A stretch of 64,000 nucleotides of DNA from Parabacteroides chongii (GTDB taxonomy: Bacteria > Bacteroidota > Bacteroidia > Bacteroidales > Tannerellaceae). The notes beneath the pieces are model-generated. The model had not been told where the DNA came from and searched no databases. It was given only the letters and a program-made list of their open reading frames with translations. Shown here in pieces: positions 52,401 through 60,114 of the stretch. The translations under genes were made by a program, and so were the position numbers. The DNA lies in the NCBI RefSeq assembly GCF_029581355.1, contig NZ_CP120849.1, forward strand, positions 3,442,501 to 3,506,500, read 5' to 3'. Every line of letters starts with the position of its first letter. Within the stretch, counting starts at the first letter, position 1.

Positions 52401-53527
52401 TCTCGGCAACGATAGAGGATGATTCGTTAATCATCAGCGTATATAATACAGGTAAAGGAATATCGGAAGCAGACCTGAATACAATCTTTGACCGATATCG
52501 TATACTGGGTGATCTGGATGGAAACAATTATACCCAAATGACTTCCAGAAACGGTTTGGGATTGTTTATCTGTCATAGTATGGTGCAGTCTTTGCGTGGT
52601 ACGATAGAAGTGAAAAGTGAAGAAGGTAAATTTGCTGAATTTATCGTCCGGTTACCACATCTGGAAGTAGATGAAGACGATACGGTGGAAGATAACGAAG
52701 AACCTGATACCTGTATTTTAGCGACTTCTCCGGATCAGGGTGAGATAGGGGTACCGGTATCTGCGGATGACAAACCTTGCATCCTTGTGGTAGACGACAA
52801 TAAAGATATTGTCTGGCTTATCAAAGAATCCTTATCCCCGGCTTATACGATAGAAGAAGCGTTCAGTGTAGAAGAGGCACTCGCTTTGATGGAGAAACAA
52901 ACACCGGCTCTTATTATTACAGATATAATGATGCCGGATATAGACGGTCTGGAGCTGATTAGTCGTGTGAAGTCGGATAAGTTTACCCGGCATATCCCGT
53001 TGATCGTCGTTTCCGCCCGTATCTCCGAAAGCGATCAGGCTGAAGGATTGGACCTGGGGGCTGATGCTTACCTGACTAAACCGTTCTCGTCGGTTGTGCT
53101 CCGTTCGGTGGTGAATCGTCTGATGACAAGCAAGAAGGAACTGAAAGATTACTACTACTCACCGGAAAGTGCTTACGAGCAATCCGGGGGACAGTTGATC
53201 CATCAGGAAGACAAGGAATTTATGGATGAAGTCATTGCTATCATCACAGAGAATCTGGATAAGGAAACTTTGCGTCCCGAGCTGATTGCAGAGAAAATGG
53301 GTATGAATACCCGTTCGCTTTACCGTCGGTTCAAGAAAATATCTCCGCTTACTCCGACCGACTTTATTAAGGATTACCGGCTGACGTATGCTGCCCAATT
53401 GCTGGTAACGACCAATCTGAATGTACAGGAGATCATCTATAAAGTAGGTATCTCAAATAAATCCTATTTCTACCGCGAATTCGCCTCCAAGTATAACCAA
53501 ACACCAGGTGAATATCGGAAGAATTAA
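49499..53527 (+). CDS. hybrid two-component system sensor-regulator (HTCS)
   Basis: 1342 aa in one chain. A signal sequence, 14-blade type beta-propeller repeats (about 30-690, e.g. DIYQDTHGYIWLGTYDGLNLY), a Y_Y_Y domain (about 700-770), one membrane helix (about 776-798), HisKA with the phospho-His in NITHELCTP (about 832), a HATPase domain with GLGLFICHSMV, a receiver with VVDDNKD and phospho-Asp in ITDIMMPD (about 1141), and an AraC-type DNA-binding domain to the C-terminus. HTCS proteins sense glycan fragments in the periplasm and switch on local carbohydrate genes. The likely targets here are the peptidase and GH92 genes downstream. Confidence 0.95.
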   Translation: MTRFLSIRFLLLGLFLLCPFFKGAASMAFHKANNIDLSNNAIIDIYQDTHGYIWLGTYDGLNLYNGKNTYVYRFEPDNKNTLCSNIIHKISGGGGEYLWISTSMGLNRFSLRERKVTESYMEYPECRLIVADSLENTLLVSRKNFISCYTARAGSFQDIYTEGITPDAVKALFTDEQRDFYILSSDGFLKKIIPDYSTLPLKLQIKESKIHDKEIRQAFYEEGVLYYVDTENKLYQYGMKDKKIKYLSDLSVWMKKYGDISRIVSFQSKQYLAFRDGLLMDLDDPEGAFDLNIGIFSMIKDNKQNILWIGTDGQGVRMFYDKSERFDGLLLEDLPFVMRNPVRSVYTDEDKTLWFGTKGDGFVRIKEYDSYKGKQIPSDKITRYTTANGLSNNRVYCFYKSRYHSLVWIGTDGPGLSYYSYEDGKVHTLPSKIDTKLRYVHSICEVNDSTLWVATTGDGLIEVILEKSKSGLVVEYIDSYQLEKDGKVCNEFYSMYYDGKSTIYLGSRGGYGMACFDLLTREYDFMSMNNSSNQAIGDVLSLYYSSDSTFYLGASSGMTRMKCNSSGTCDVRQFDRSDGISNDMIHGILEDRDECIWLSTNKGLTKYNPRNSFFHNYGHQELKVTEFSDDAYWICEYTGRLFFGGIDGLVWIDPQNDQLENFRPDLHFFELKMGGETVSLYDYTDAESAQLVIPPDISTFNISFVATDYIHGENYEYSYLLQNYNTGWTELQKNNEISFTKLPYGNYVLKVRYKNDVYDSNAREYLLPLKVLPPWYRSTWAIVLYVFAFLLLLTGLFYRFNRRMAEKQQLVARKIREEQKEKLYEAKLNFFANITHELCTPLTLINGVGDYIHTYAENTSDNKLIRYIRILRDNVVSLNELIQEILDFRKIEEAGMNYFSIKKTSVSDIIRRQYDSFTPIAEQNGINFTISLPDSLNWNTDPTGLKKILVNLISNAFKYTDEAGSIRISATIEDDSLIISVYNTGKGISEADLNTIFDRYRILGDLDGNNYTQMTSRNGLGLFICHSMVQSLRGTIEVKSEEGKFAEFIVRLPHLEVDEDDTVEDNEEPDTCILATSPDQGEIGVPVSADDKPCILVVDDNKDIVWLIKESLSPAYTIEEAFSVEEALALMEKQTPALIITDIMMPDIDGLELISRVKSDKFTRHIPLIVVSARISESDQAEGLDLGADAYLTKPFSSVVLRSVVNRLMTSKKELKDYYYSPESAYEQSGGQLIHQEDKEFMDEVIAIITENLDKETLRPELIAEKMGMNTRSLYRRFKKISPLTPTDFIKDYRLTYAAQLLVTTNLNVQEIIYKVGISNKSYFYREFASKYNQTPGEYRKN

Positions 53528-53534
53528 CCCCTCG

Positions 53535-53695
53535 ATCTTTTCGACGGTGTCGAGACGATCCTTTCGATGGCGTCGAACCGACCGTCTCGATGGCGTCGAA
53601 CCGACCGTCTCGATAGCGTCGAAGCGACCGTCTCGATGGCGTCGAAGCGACCGTCTCGACGACATCGAACCGAAGCATTCGACATTTCCTGTAAG
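53535..53695. repeat. array A4: six 23-bp tandem units with TCGAnnnnnTCGA cores
   Basis: Units start at 53535, 53558, 53581, 53604, 53627 and 53650, and a degenerate seventh at 53673. Each holds a 13-bp near-palindrome such as TCGATGGCGTCGA or TCGACGGTGTCGA, with variable middle and flanks. The middle four are nearly identical (ACCGTCTCGATGGCGTCGAA). It lies 8 bases after the HTCS stop codon. The small frames crossing it in several phases have no start context or family similarity and are repeat artefacts. Confidence 0.93.
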
Positions 53696-53715
53696 AAACC
53701 ATCAGTGTCCCGGAT

Positions 53716-53768
53716 TACCAAAAGAGTGTCATAATCTACATCCGGCAGATTATGACACTCTTTTGGTA
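53716..53768. repeat. perfect 22-bp inverted repeat, terminator-like
   Basis: Bases 53716-53737 (starting TACCAAAAGAGTGTCATAAT) are perfectly complementary to 53747-53768 around a 9-base loop. A hairpin this long would terminate HTCS transcription poorly without a T-run; it may instead be a mobile palindrome or an RNase III-type processing site. Confidence 0.85.
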
Positions 53769-53927
53769 TTTGAGGAATAACCAAGGGAAATGGAAACTAA
53801 CTAATATTGCATTCGTGATTTATCACCGCCCTTGTTTGATCGGCATTTTCAGACAAAGGCGTTTTTGGGGAGTTGTTTTCTTTGGATAGTGAATGCATTA
53901 TTGAGTTAACAGTAAAGTTGTGTTGTT
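53769..53927. promoter_or_regulatory. likely control region of the peptidase-GH92 pair
   Basis: 159 bases between the palindrome and the peptidase start with no ORF. I see no exact TAnnTTTG box. By position it should hold the promoter and an HTCS binding site, but none can be named. Confidence 0.3.
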
Positions 53928-55037
53928 ATGAATAAATATGTAATTGTAGTAGTTAGCTTACTCTTATTCTCTGCATGTAGGGAAAATATCTCTGTAAATG
54001 TCCCGGAATTATCGGACGGAGATCCTACCACTTGTTATACGGGAGCGCAGGGCTTAAATAAAATCGTTTTTGATACTCAATGCAGCATTCCTATCCAAAG
54101 TTACAAACTCTACTCATCGGGAGAAACGCCGGAACACGATCCGGCAACCTGGACATTAAAAGGTTCGTACGACGGAACGAAATGGGTGGTGATTGACGAA
54201 CGCAAAGACCAGCGTTTCTGCTCCCGCTATCAGGAGATACTTTGCACGATAGCTAATCCTTCAAATTATAAACAGTATATGCTGGAAGCATCCACTGAGG
54301 GAAATGATATATTGATAATAGGCGATGTCTCTTTCTCAGAAAAGAACCTCCTGACAGACTGGAAAGATTTCAGATATCCCGAAGTAGACTTCGAGGTGCT
54401 CGATCCTCAGACAAAGGGGGCGTCCATCTATGCCGACCTGGTGCAGGATCCGGACGCTTACATAAAATACCATGCCGAAAAGGTAGCGGAAATCCTTTTT
54501 TATACCGCCCAGGATACGATGAATGACGTGCAGACCATTCAATATACACTGAAAGACTACGACGGTGTATCTGCCAAATCCGGCAATCCCCCTGTTATTT
54601 CCATCGAATACAGTACACAACACATAGAGAAGTCAGCCAACGAGTCGTTGTATAAACTCGATTTTGAGACACGTGGCGTCTTATACCATGAGCTGGTTCA
54701 TGCTTATCAGTTCGAACCGAGAGGTATCGGGAGTTATTCCACCAATAAGGAATTTTGGGCCTGTATCGAAGGAATGGCTGATGCTGTGCGGGCAGAAGCC
54801 GGTTTTTTTGATATGAATACACGCAAGCCCGGAGGTAACTGGATGGATGGTTACCGCACAACGGGTTTCTTTATCCAATGGCTGAAAACCAAAGATCCGG
54901 ATGCTATACGTAAATTCCATCTGACTGTCCGCGACCTGGAAGTCTGGAGTTTCGATAAAGCGATAAAAAGTGTCTTCGGTGAAGATAGCAGCATCGAAGG
55001 GATGTGGAATGAGTACCAGGCGTTCCTGACGAAATAA
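53928..55037 (+). CDS. basic secretory protein-like (BSP) metallopeptidase, lipoprotein
   Basis: 369 aa. Lipoprotein signal to Cys17 (LLLFSAC), an N-terminal F5/8-like beta-sandwich (about 25-130: SYKLYSSGETPEHDPATWTLKGSYDG), then a BSP domain with the zinc-binding helix YHELVHAYQFEPRG near residues 253-266. Family members in Bacteroides cleave or recognise glycoproteins. It starts an operon with the GH92 gene 17 bases downstream, so it may clear peptide from N-glycoproteins while the mannosidase trims the glycan. Confidence 0.85.
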   Translation: MNKYVIVVVSLLLFSACRENISVNVPELSDGDPTTCYTGAQGLNKIVFDTQCSIPIQSYKLYSSGETPEHDPATWTLKGSYDGTKWVVIDERKDQRFCSRYQEILCTIANPSNYKQYMLEASTEGNDILIIGDVSFSEKNLLTDWKDFRYPEVDFEVLDPQTKGASIYADLVQDPDAYIKYHAEKVAEILFYTAQDTMNDVQTIQYTLKDYDGVSAKSGNPPVISIEYSTQHIEKSANESLYKLDFETRGVLYHELVHAYQFEPRGIGSYSTNKEFWACIEGMADAVRAEAGFFDMNTRKPGGNWMDGYRTTGFFIQWLKTKDPDAIRKFHLTVRDLEVWSFDKAIKSVFGEDSSIEGMWNEYQAFLTK

Positions 55038-55054
55038 CAAATACATTATATATT

Positions 55055-57400
55055 ATGAAGTCTTCAACATGTTTAGCCTTAATTCTGTCTGCTTTACTGG
55101 CAGGAGGAAATTTATTTGCTCAGCAGGATAAAGTCTCATTTGTGAACCCGATCATCGGAACGAACGGGATGGGACATACTTTTCCGGGAGCATGCGTACC
55201 GTTCGGACTGGTACAGTTGAGTCCGGATACCGATACGATCCCGCATAATGTGGACGGCAAATATCAACCCCGCGCTTACGAATATTGTGCCGGTTACCAG
55301 CATAAAGACAGCAGCATCGTCGGTTTCAGCCATACCCATTTCAGCGGAACCGGACACTCCGACCTGGGTGATATCCTGATTATGCCGACTACCGGTTGCC
55401 TGAAACTGAATCCCGGAACAGCAACCGATCCCGACGGCGGCTATCGTTCCCGATTCTCACACGACACAGAGATCTCCCGTCCCGGTTATTATGAAGTGAT
55501 GCTGGCCGATTACGGTGTGAAAGCACAACTGACTACAACCAAACGGGCAGGAATACATAAATATACTTTCCCGAAAGAAACGGAGAATCAGCGTATTATC
55601 CTGGATATGATACATGGTATTTACAACTACGACGGAAAGGTTCTATGGACAAGTATACGTGTGGAAAATGATACGTTAGTGACAGGATATCGTATAACCA
55701 ACGGCTGGGCACGAGCCAATTACACCTATTTCGCCATGTCTTTCTCCAAACCGGTTATCCATTACGGCTGCGATGAAAAAGCAAAAGTCGATTACCGCGG
55801 CGGTTACGGCAAGTTCAATATGAAAGAGAACTTCCCGGATATAGGCGGACGGAAGATCGTTGCTTATTTCGATTTCGATCCTGCTTCTTCGAATGAACTG
55901 GAAGTAAAAGTAGCCCTTTCCGGTGTAAGCACCGATGGCGCTTTGAAAAACCTGCATGCCGAGGCTACCGGATATAGTTTTGACCAACTGGCCTCACGTG
56001 CTGCGGATACCTGGAATAAGGAGCTTTCTATTATCGATGCGAAAGGTTCTGACGATCAGATGGCGATGCTTTATACCTCTTTGTACCATACGATGATCAA
56101 CCCTTGTGTCTACACCGATGTAGATGGTCAGTATCGTGGCCTGGATGGTAATATTCATAAAGCAGACGATTTCACTAATTACACGGTCTTCTCTGTCTGG
56201 GATACCTACCGGGCTTTGCATCCGCTGTTCAATATTATCAATCGCCAGGTGAATACCGATATCGCCCGTTCCATGCTGAAACATTGCGAACAAAGTGTAC
56301 ATAAGGCGTTGCCTGTATGGAGCCATATGGCAAACGAGAACTGGTGTATGATCGGTTATCATTCCGTATCCGTATTGGCTGATGCCGTGGCAAAAGGCTT
56401 GCCGCTGGATAAGGAGGAAGTGTTGAAAGCAATGGTCAGCAGCTCTACCATTCCTTATTATGACGGGACGAAAGAATTGATGGAGAAAGGATATGTCTCC
56501 CTCGACCGTAGTGGCAGTGCCGCTTCGTTGACACTGGAATATTCCTACGACGACTGGACGATTTACAATACAGCCCTTCTGGCAGGAAATCGTGAAGTGG
56601 CCGACCGTTATAAGAAGCGGGCTATGAACTATACCAATGTATTCGACACCAGTATCGGTTATGCCCGTCCCCGTTATTCCGACGGACGCTGGAAAGAGAA
56701 CTTCAACCTGCTGAGCACACACGGCGAAGGTTTTATCGAAGGCAATGGCCTGAACTATTCGTTCTATGTTCCCCAGGATGTAAACAATATGATCCGGTTG
56801 ATGGGAGGCGACAAGTCATTCATCACTAAACTGGACTCTCTCTTCACTATGCACCTGCCCGACGAATTTTTCGCCGAAACGGAAGATGTTACCAAAGAAG
56901 GTCTTCTGGGTGGTTACGTACATGGCAACGAACCGAGCCATCATATCCCATTCCTGTATATGTGGACTACACAACCCTGGAAAACCCAGTACTGGCAACG
57001 TGAGATCATGAACAAGATGTACCGCAACAATATCGACGGCCTGTGCGGTAACGATGATTGCGGCCAGATGTCTGCCTGGTATATCCTGTCGGCGATGGGC
57101 TTCTATCCTGTTTGTCCGGGAACCGACCAATATGTATTGGGTGCCCCTTATCTGCCTTACATGAAAGTCTCTCTTGAAAACGGAAAGACATTCGAAGTCA
57201 GAGCCGACAAGGTAAGCGACAAGAACCGTTACGTCAAATCCGTAAAACTGAACGGGAAACCATATACCAAAGCATATATTACTCAACAAGATATAATGAA
57301 CGGGGGAGAGCTGACCTTCGAAATGACATCTGCTCCAAACAAGAAGCGTGTCTTTGATGAAGCTGACAAACCTTATTCATTGTCAACTACTTATCAGTAA
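55055..57400 (+). CDS. alpha-mannosidase, glycoside hydrolase family 92
   Basis: 781 aa with a signal peptide ending NLFAQQ. Diagnostic stretches: NPIIGTNGMGHTFPGACVPFG near the N-terminus, GFSHTHFSGTGHSDLGDILI, YVHGNEPSHHIPFLYMW and GNDDCGQMSAWYILSAMGFYP, which contain the catalytic acids and Ca2+ ligands. GH92 enzymes are exo-alpha-mannosidases (mostly alpha-1,2) acting on mannan or high-mannose N-glycans in the periplasm or at the surface. It is co-transcribed with the BSP peptidase. No SusC/SusD is adjacent. Confidence 0.96.
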   Translation: MKSSTCLALILSALLAGGNLFAQQDKVSFVNPIIGTNGMGHTFPGACVPFGLVQLSPDTDTIPHNVDGKYQPRAYEYCAGYQHKDSSIVGFSHTHFSGTGHSDLGDILIMPTTGCLKLNPGTATDPDGGYRSRFSHDTEISRPGYYEVMLADYGVKAQLTTTKRAGIHKYTFPKETENQRIILDMIHGIYNYDGKVLWTSIRVENDTLVTGYRITNGWARANYTYFAMSFSKPVIHYGCDEKAKVDYRGGYGKFNMKENFPDIGGRKIVAYFDFDPASSNELEVKVALSGVSTDGALKNLHAEATGYSFDQLASRAADTWNKELSIIDAKGSDDQMAMLYTSLYHTMINPCVYTDVDGQYRGLDGNIHKADDFTNYTVFSVWDTYRALHPLFNIINRQVNTDIARSMLKHCEQSVHKALPVWSHMANENWCMIGYHSVSVLADAVAKGLPLDKEEVLKAMVSSSTIPYYDGTKELMEKGYVSLDRSGSAASLTLEYSYDDWTIYNTALLAGNREVADRYKKRAMNYTNVFDTSIGYARPRYSDGRWKENFNLLSTHGEGFIEGNGLNYSFYVPQDVNNMIRLMGGDKSFITKLDSLFTMHLPDEFFAETEDVTKEGLLGGYVHGNEPSHHIPFLYMWTTQPWKTQYWQREIMNKMYRNNIDGLCGNDDCGQMSAWYILSAMGFYPVCPGTDQYVLGAPYLPYMKVSLENGKTFEVRADKVSDKNRYVKSVKLNGKPYTKAYITQQDIMNGGELTFEMTSAPNKKRVFDEADKPYSLSTTYQ

Positions 57401-57431
57401 TTATTAGAATTAAAACAACGGCAGAAGGAAT

Positions 57432-57463
57432 AGGGATGCGTGTTCTTTTTATCATGTATCCCT
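57432..57463. terminator. bidirectional hairpin between GH92 and MmcQ genes
   Basis: AGGGATGCGTG (57432-57442) pairs with CATGTATCCCT (57453-57463) using two G-U type pairs, with a T-run in the loop. The two genes converge here. Confidence 0.55.
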
Positions 57464-57832
57464 TTCTTGCAGTTTCTCCTTTTCCTTTTTCGGAAGACTC
57501 CCGACTACGATCTCATACGATTTCTTCACCAGCTCTTTAATCTTCTGATCCGGCACATCCTGATTGAAATAGACACTGATCCAATACTTCTTGTTCATGT
57601 GCCACCCCGGCGTAATGCCTGCATACCTTCCTTGCAGTTCCCCCGATTCATCCGGATTGCATTTGATACAACAGAAATCAAAGACCTCGATATTCACAAA
57701 GCAAAACCATTTGTCCGCAATATAGAAACACAAGAGATCCCGACTGTATTTATCCGCCACATTGGGAAACGGCATCTTTTCATGTACTCCTTTTAATGAA
57801 AGGCAATATTCTCTGAACTCTTCGATATTCAT
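57452..57832 (-). CDS. MmcQ/YjbR-family protein
   Basis: 126 aa. The family pattern is complete: REYCLSLKGVHEKMPF at the N-terminus, DLLCFYIADKWFCFVN, then the GRYAGITPGWHMNKKYWISVYF segment and a final DQKIKELVKKSYEIV helix. These small proteins have a cyaY-like fold and are proposed to bind DNA. It is monocistronic. Confidence 0.93.
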   Translation of the reverse strand: MNIEEFREYCLSLKGVHEKMPFPNVADKYSRDLLCFYIADKWFCFVNIEVFDFCCIKCNPDESGELQGRYAGITPGWHMNKKYWISVYFNQDVPDQKIKELVKKSYEIVVGSLPKKEKEKLQERDT

Positions 57833-57859
57833 ATCAACATGTCAAGGTAATTTTCATAT

Positions 57860-59422
57860 TCATTTTACATTCATCCAGTTTTCGATATTGCGCTCTTCGG
57901 CACTGAAATTGGCTCCGACTTTGATTAGTTGGCGGCCATCGGACTGGTAAGGGATGAGATAGCCCTTATCGTCGATCTGGCGGAGGGCTTCTTCTACGGT
58001 ACCGTCGAGTTTGAACTCGAAGACGTAGATGTAGTCGCGGGTTTTCACCACGGCGTCGGCACGACCGCGGGCACTGCGCACTTCGGCCTCCGTGAACTGT
58101 CCCATAAGCTTGAAGACGAGATAGAAGACGGCCTGATAGTGGCGTTCGGTCTTGTCATTCAGTTCGTAGGGAATATCGGCAAAGAAGGCACGCAGGCGTT
58201 CCATAAAGGCATCTACGTCGCCCGACTCCAGTTCACGAACAAATTTTCCAATGTAGAAAGAACTCTCGGTAGAGGGGATAGCAGTATAGAATGGCACGAT
58301 AAAATTCAAGAATCCGTATTTTACTTCTTCGTTAGGAAAGCCTAACGTATATAGTCGGAAACGTGGATCAAACCCTTTAATCGTCAGGTAACCGCTTTGA
58401 TAGATCACCGGGATTGGACGTTGCACGTCGGCTCTATAATCGGCAAAACCATCGACTGCCATTTGTACGCCGTCGATGTCGCGCAGATCATAATCTGTCT
58501 TTTGCAGCAGCTCGACGAGGAAGGTCGGGGTTCCGGTCTTAAACCAGTAGTTGTCGAATTGACTTCTATCCAACACATTCAAGACGCTGAAGGGGTTGAA
58601 GATGCCTTCCTGCCCAAACATGAAATGGTAGCCGTCGTAGAGGCGTTTCATGGTTTCGCGCGTCTCTTCGGGAGTGAGGTCGTTGTCTTCGCCCAACTCT
58701 TTCAGTTCGGGTTCGAAATTGTCGGCTATCTCTTGCCAGGTGAGGCCGCAAATCTCGTTATAACGCTTGTCCATACTGATATCGTTCAGCTGGTTGAGGT
58801 CGCTGAAGACGCTGACCTGGCTGAATTTGGTGACGCCTGTCAACAGATAGAATCTCAGATATTGGTCGGCGCTTTTCAGTACGCCGTAGAACGCTTTCAA
58901 GGTATCCTTGTAGGCTGAATGGAGTGCTTCTTTATGTAGCGATTGCAATAGCGGCTTGTCGTATTCGTCGACCAGGACAACGGCGGGACGGCCTGTTTGC
59001 TCGGCAGCACGGCGTATCACCCCTTTGAAACGGAGGGAAAGGGTTGTTTCATCCTCCCCTTTTCCGTAGATTTCTTCCCATTGTGTCAGCTGGTTGCTGA
59101 GCAGGGCGTCCAACTGTTCGGGAGCGTCGAACTTTTCGGCATTCAGATCTATGTGCAATACCGGATAGGTGATCCAGTCTTTTTCCAGCTGTTCGATGGC
59201 AAGTCCCTCAAACAACTCCTTTTGTCCTTTGAAGTAGGCTTCGATAGTCGATATCAGCAAGCTTTTGCCGAATCGCCGCGGACGGCTCAGGAAATAAGAG
59301 CCTCCGCTGTTGGCCAGTTCATAAACAAGGGCTGTTTTGTCGACATACAGGAAGTGATTGTCGCGGATCTTTTTGAAACTCTGCATCCCGATCGGGAATT
59401 TGCGTAAGATTGATCTAGCCAT
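57860..59422 (-). CDS. AAA-ATPase-like protein with PD-(D/E)XK nuclease domain
   Basis: 520 aa. The AAA-ATPase_like domain (about 5-280) begins LRKFPIGMQSFKKIRDNHFLYVDKTALVYEL-type (residues 4-34) and contains the P-loop region RPRRFGKSLLIS and Walker B PAVVLVDEYDKPL. A C-terminal PD-(D/E)XK nuclease domain (about 380-510) has the core YIYVFEFKLDGTVEEAL. The family is expanded in Bacteroidales, often many copies per genome, and its role (defence or DNA maintenance) is unknown. It is monocistronic, 77 bases downstream of the HU-like gene. Confidence 0.92.
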   Translation of the reverse strand: MARSILRKFPIGMQSFKKIRDNHFLYVDKTALVYELANSGGSYFLSRPRRFGKSLLISTIEAYFKGQKELFEGLAIEQLEKDWITYPVLHIDLNAEKFDAPEQLDALLSNQLTQWEEIYGKGEDETTLSLRFKGVIRRAAEQTGRPAVVLVDEYDKPLLQSLHKEALHSAYKDTLKAFYGVLKSADQYLRFYLLTGVTKFSQVSVFSDLNQLNDISMDKRYNEICGLTWQEIADNFEPELKELGEDNDLTPEETRETMKRLYDGYHFMFGQEGIFNPFSVLNVLDRSQFDNYWFKTGTPTFLVELLQKTDYDLRDIDGVQMAVDGFADYRADVQRPIPVIYQSGYLTIKGFDPRFRLYTLGFPNEEVKYGFLNFIVPFYTAIPSTESSFYIGKFVRELESGDVDAFMERLRAFFADIPYELNDKTERHYQAVFYLVFKLMGQFTEAEVRSARGRADAVVKTRDYIYVFEFKLDGTVEEALRQIDDKGYLIPYQSDGRQLIKVGANFSAEERNIENWMNVK

Positions 59423-59499
59423 AGTCGTACTGCTTTATAAAGTAGCAAATATAGTTATTTAATTTGAATTCTGCCGCAGGTTGCTGTCGGCGCATTTGT

Positions 59500-60114
59500 C
59501 TATGCGGGCGATATTTCCTCTGCCTGCGATGGCAACGAATACACCCTGTGTGTCCGATATCCCATCTTGATCACTATTCCATCCTTCGTAAACTGTTTCA
59601 TATCCTCCGTAGCCCGGTAACGGCTGCAACTGTTCAGCGAGGCATAATCCGTCAGATTGATATACGGATTGTTTTGCAGGTATCTGAGCATTTTCTTTTT
59701 CCGGTCTTCCTGTTCGTTGGAAGTTACATTTTCCCTTTTGACTTTTATCGGTCGCTCCTTGTTGACCAATGTTTTCAATCGTTTGGAACAACGGAAGTTT
59801 ACCCCGTCAGCCCTCGCAAAGAAGACAGTCCGGCCTTTCTCATCTGTTTTCTGTAACGTTTTGAGGGCAGGGGAGAAGTGCCCGAACCCCTCCAGTTCCA
59901 CACAATATCCATGCGATAAATTCCTACCTATATAAGTGGTCAATGCTTCGATCACTCCTTTTATATCCGCTGAGGTAAGCGAACTTGAATCTGAAAGATA
60001 TTCACAAATCTCTTCCATTCTCATGGTCCCTTTGGATATAAGCCGGGCGCAAGCCTGTTGCTCTGTCCCATTCCCTTTAGGAGTCTTATATACTCCGAAT
60101 TTTATTCTCCCCAT
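59500..60114 (-). CDS. HU-like DNA-binding protein with C-terminal winged-helix-like extension
   Basis: 204 aa. The N-terminal 125 residues follow the Bacteroidetes HU-HIG pattern (IKFGVYKTPKGNGTEQQACA, then VELEGFGHFSPALKT and ADGVNFRCSKRLKTL). After a charged linker, a second domain (about 150-195: PYINLTDYASLNSCSRYRAT) looks like a winged helix. Upstream lies array A5. It may act as a nucleoid or site-specific binding protein. Confidence 0.82.
   Translation of the reverse strand: MGRIKFGVYKTPKGNGTEQQACARLISKGTMRMEEICEYLSDSSSLTSADIKGVIEALTTYIGRNLSHGYCVELEGFGHFSPALKTLQKTDEKGRTVFFARADGVNFRCSKRLKTLVNKERPIKVKRENVTSNEQEDRKKKMLRYLQNNPYINLTDYASLNSCSRYRATEDMKQFTKDGIVIKMGYRTHRVYSLPSQAEEISPA

Noticed and set aside
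53535..53695. CRISPR array
   Set aside because: The 23-bp units are contiguous tandem copies with palindromic cores; there are no unique spacers and no cas genes.
53433..53784. Several 70-90 residue frames on both strands across array A4
   Set aside because: They arise because a 23-bp tandem repeat stays open in many phases. They overlap the HTCS end and have no plausible start or family.
55994..56722. A 242-residue minus-strand frame
   Set aside because: Opposite the GH92 gene; no start context or recognisable family.
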